Positions 4,393 through 5,238 of a stretch of DNA of 5,238 nucleotides are shown here, in pieces; position 1 is the first letter of the stretch; each line of letters opens with the position of its first letter. The notes below the pieces were generated by a model. It made no database searches. It saw nothing but the letters and a program-made list of their open reading frames with translations, and was not told where the DNA came from. This stretch comes from Thermoplasmata archaeon (GTDB lineage Archaea > Thermoplasmatota > Thermoplasmata > Thermoplasmatales > Thermoplasmataceae): positions 1 through 5,238 of the forward strand of contig JAJZXP010000312.1 of the NCBI GenBank assembly GCA_021806345.1, given 5' to 3'. The translations under genes and the position numbers were made by a program.

Positions 4393-5238
4393 TGATCTGC
4401 TCCAGTTGACATGGCACACTTTTTGATACCCTTTATCGATCAACTCAGTTCACCTCTTTCATGTTTTTCAACATATTTGCTTTTGCCTCGTTTCTCATTT
4501 TCATCTTCTCCCTTCTCTTTTTCAATTTTTCATTGTATTCTGACCTGAATGAGGAATCATTCAGGTATCTCTCCCTGAATACTGCCGGAGGCAGGTATTC
4601 AATGGATGAATGTGGCCTCACGTTGTTATAATCAATGAAGGCGTTTTTTATCACAATCTCACCTTCAGAGAAATCCTTGATCTCTATTACCCAGATGTAA
4701 TCTGTCTTAAACGACATGTGAAACGATTCAATATCACCATCCTGTTCTGGCGTTGATTTCTCAATGAATTCCTGTGTGAATCCCATTGCTTTGACATGTT
4801 CCATGAAATACCGGCTGGTATATTGATCCCCATTATCGCTTCTCAGTGTTATTCCTGTAACCCTGGTATCAGGATACCGTTCAGTGTACCCCAATATTGA
4901 ATTCTCAACGGAATTGAGTGCATCCTTCCTGTTGCATGTCCTGGAATAAAAGTATCCAACCCATTCCTTTGTGAAACAATCCTTTACGTTGAACAGGTAT
5001 GTCATTCCATCGTTTAATGTGGGAATATATGTGAGATCCGTTTCCCAGAGCTGGTCAGGTCCAATGGGATGGAATAATTTCTTCCATCCCTTCCTGTTAA
5101 GGTGCCTGTGTGGTTCAAGGGAAAGGTTCTCTTTCTTCATGATTGACAGGACGGTCTTTGGGTTCAGGTATATGCCTTCATTGCGGAGCATTGCCCATAT
5201 TCTCCTGTAACCATATGTTACTCTTTCAGAACATATCT
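4393..5238 (-). mobile_element. IS3-family insertion sequence (3' part)
   Basis: The IS66-like frame breaks where a sequence beginning TGATCTGCTCCAGTTGACAT starts; the minus-strand reading of this end, with AAAAAGTGTGCCATGTCAAC, is of the kind seen at IS3-family right ends, which finish in CA. The boundary 4393 is inferred from the TG terminus and from loss of IS66-like coding and is good to a few bases. The other end and the OrfA gene lie beyond the right edge. Confidence 0.65.
4445..5236 (-). CDS. IS3-family transposase OrfB, 5' end cut by window edge
   Basis: The frame is open from the right edge (first whole codon 5236-5234) to TGA at 4447-4445, giving 263 visible residues. The first residues include YGYRRIWAMLRNEG, the HTH_21 motif that precedes the catalytic core in IS3 OrfB, so the Met at 5191 is internal. 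The rve-type core shows WETDLTYI (first Asp), LRSDNGDQYTS (second Asp) and DGDIESFH (Glu), with 35 residues between the second Asp and the Glu as in the DD(35)E signature. The C-terminus has YNNVRPHSSIEYLPPAVF, the usual IS3 ending, followed by a lysine/arginine-rich tail. No frameshift or internal stop is visible, so the enzyme may be active if the part outside the window is intact. OrfB is normally made by frameshifting from OrfA. Confidence 0.9.
   Translation of the reverse strand: MCSERVTYGYRRIWAMLRNEGIYLNPKTVLSIMKKENLSLEPHRHLNRKGWKKLFHPIGPDQLWETDLTYIPTLNDGMTYLFNVKDCFTKEWVGYFYSRTCNRKDALNSVENSILGYTERYPDTRVTGITLRSDNGDQYTSRYFMEHVKAMGFTQEFIEKSTPEQDGDIESFHMSFKTDYIWVIEIKDFSEGEIVIKNAFIDYNNVRPHSSIEYLPPAVFRERYLNDSSFRSEYNEKLKKRREKMKMRNEAKANMLKNMKEVN

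Noticed and set aside
4186..4443. Minus-strand frames of 65 and 85 codons
   Set aside because: They cross the IS66/IS3 junction and oppose the transposase fragment; no family motif.
1..5238. CRISPR array, tRNA or rRNA genes
   Set aside because: No regularly spaced direct repeats and no cloverleaf or rRNA-like conserved stretches were seen by eye on either strand.

Overview
The window reads as an accessory, transposon-battered stretch of a prokaryotic, probably archaeal, genome. The clues for an archaeon are start codons sitting about 26-27 bases downstream of TATA-like boxes with no Shine-Dalgarno motif (leaderless mRNAs), one TATA box preceded by a BRE-like AGAAAT, and an AT-rich central gene block. 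A Thermoplasmatales-like host is my guess from overall flavour and is not proven by any marker gene here.

Layout. Positions 1-947 are an IS66-like insertion sequence on the minus strand (copy 1). Its transposase gene is broken after codon 61 by a group II intron (678 down to 1 and beyond), whose reverse transcriptase/maturase gene begins at 87 and leaves the window. Positions 948-3383 hold a compact plus-strand three-gene cassette with its own promoter: a small PqqD-like RiPP recognition element (RRE) protein (992-1282), a ThiF/MoeB/MccB-type E1-like adenylating enzyme (1301-2077), and a multipass membrane M50-type zinc metalloprotease with an N-terminal RRE-like domain (2128-3363). Positions 3397-3995 hold the C-terminal half of an ISAzo13-type transposase (minus strand) plus a small in-frame remnant beyond its stop. 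Positions 3996-4392 are the 5' end of a second IS66-like copy (plus strand), inserted in the ISAzo13 gene. From 4393 to the right edge lies an IS3-family element (minus strand) that truncates IS66 copy 2.

How the genes could work together. RRE, ThiF-like E1 and membrane metalloprotease are the usual parts of a ribosomally made, post-translationally modified peptide (RiPP) system: the RRE holds the leader peptide, the E1-like enzyme activates a carboxylate or amide with ATP, and the membrane protease processes or exports the product. No YcaO, radical SAM enzyme or convincing precursor gene is visible, so this is either a minimal or novel pathway or the remaining part of a larger cluster cut by the flanking elements. 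The RRE and E1 genes lie in one reading frame, separated only by one TAA and six sense codons, which looks like a split RRE-ThiF fusion. A possible 9-residue mini-ORF overlaps the protease start as GTGA.

The two IS66-like copies are in inverted orientation with matching ends facing the cassette, so the whole block could have been moved or rearranged as a unit.
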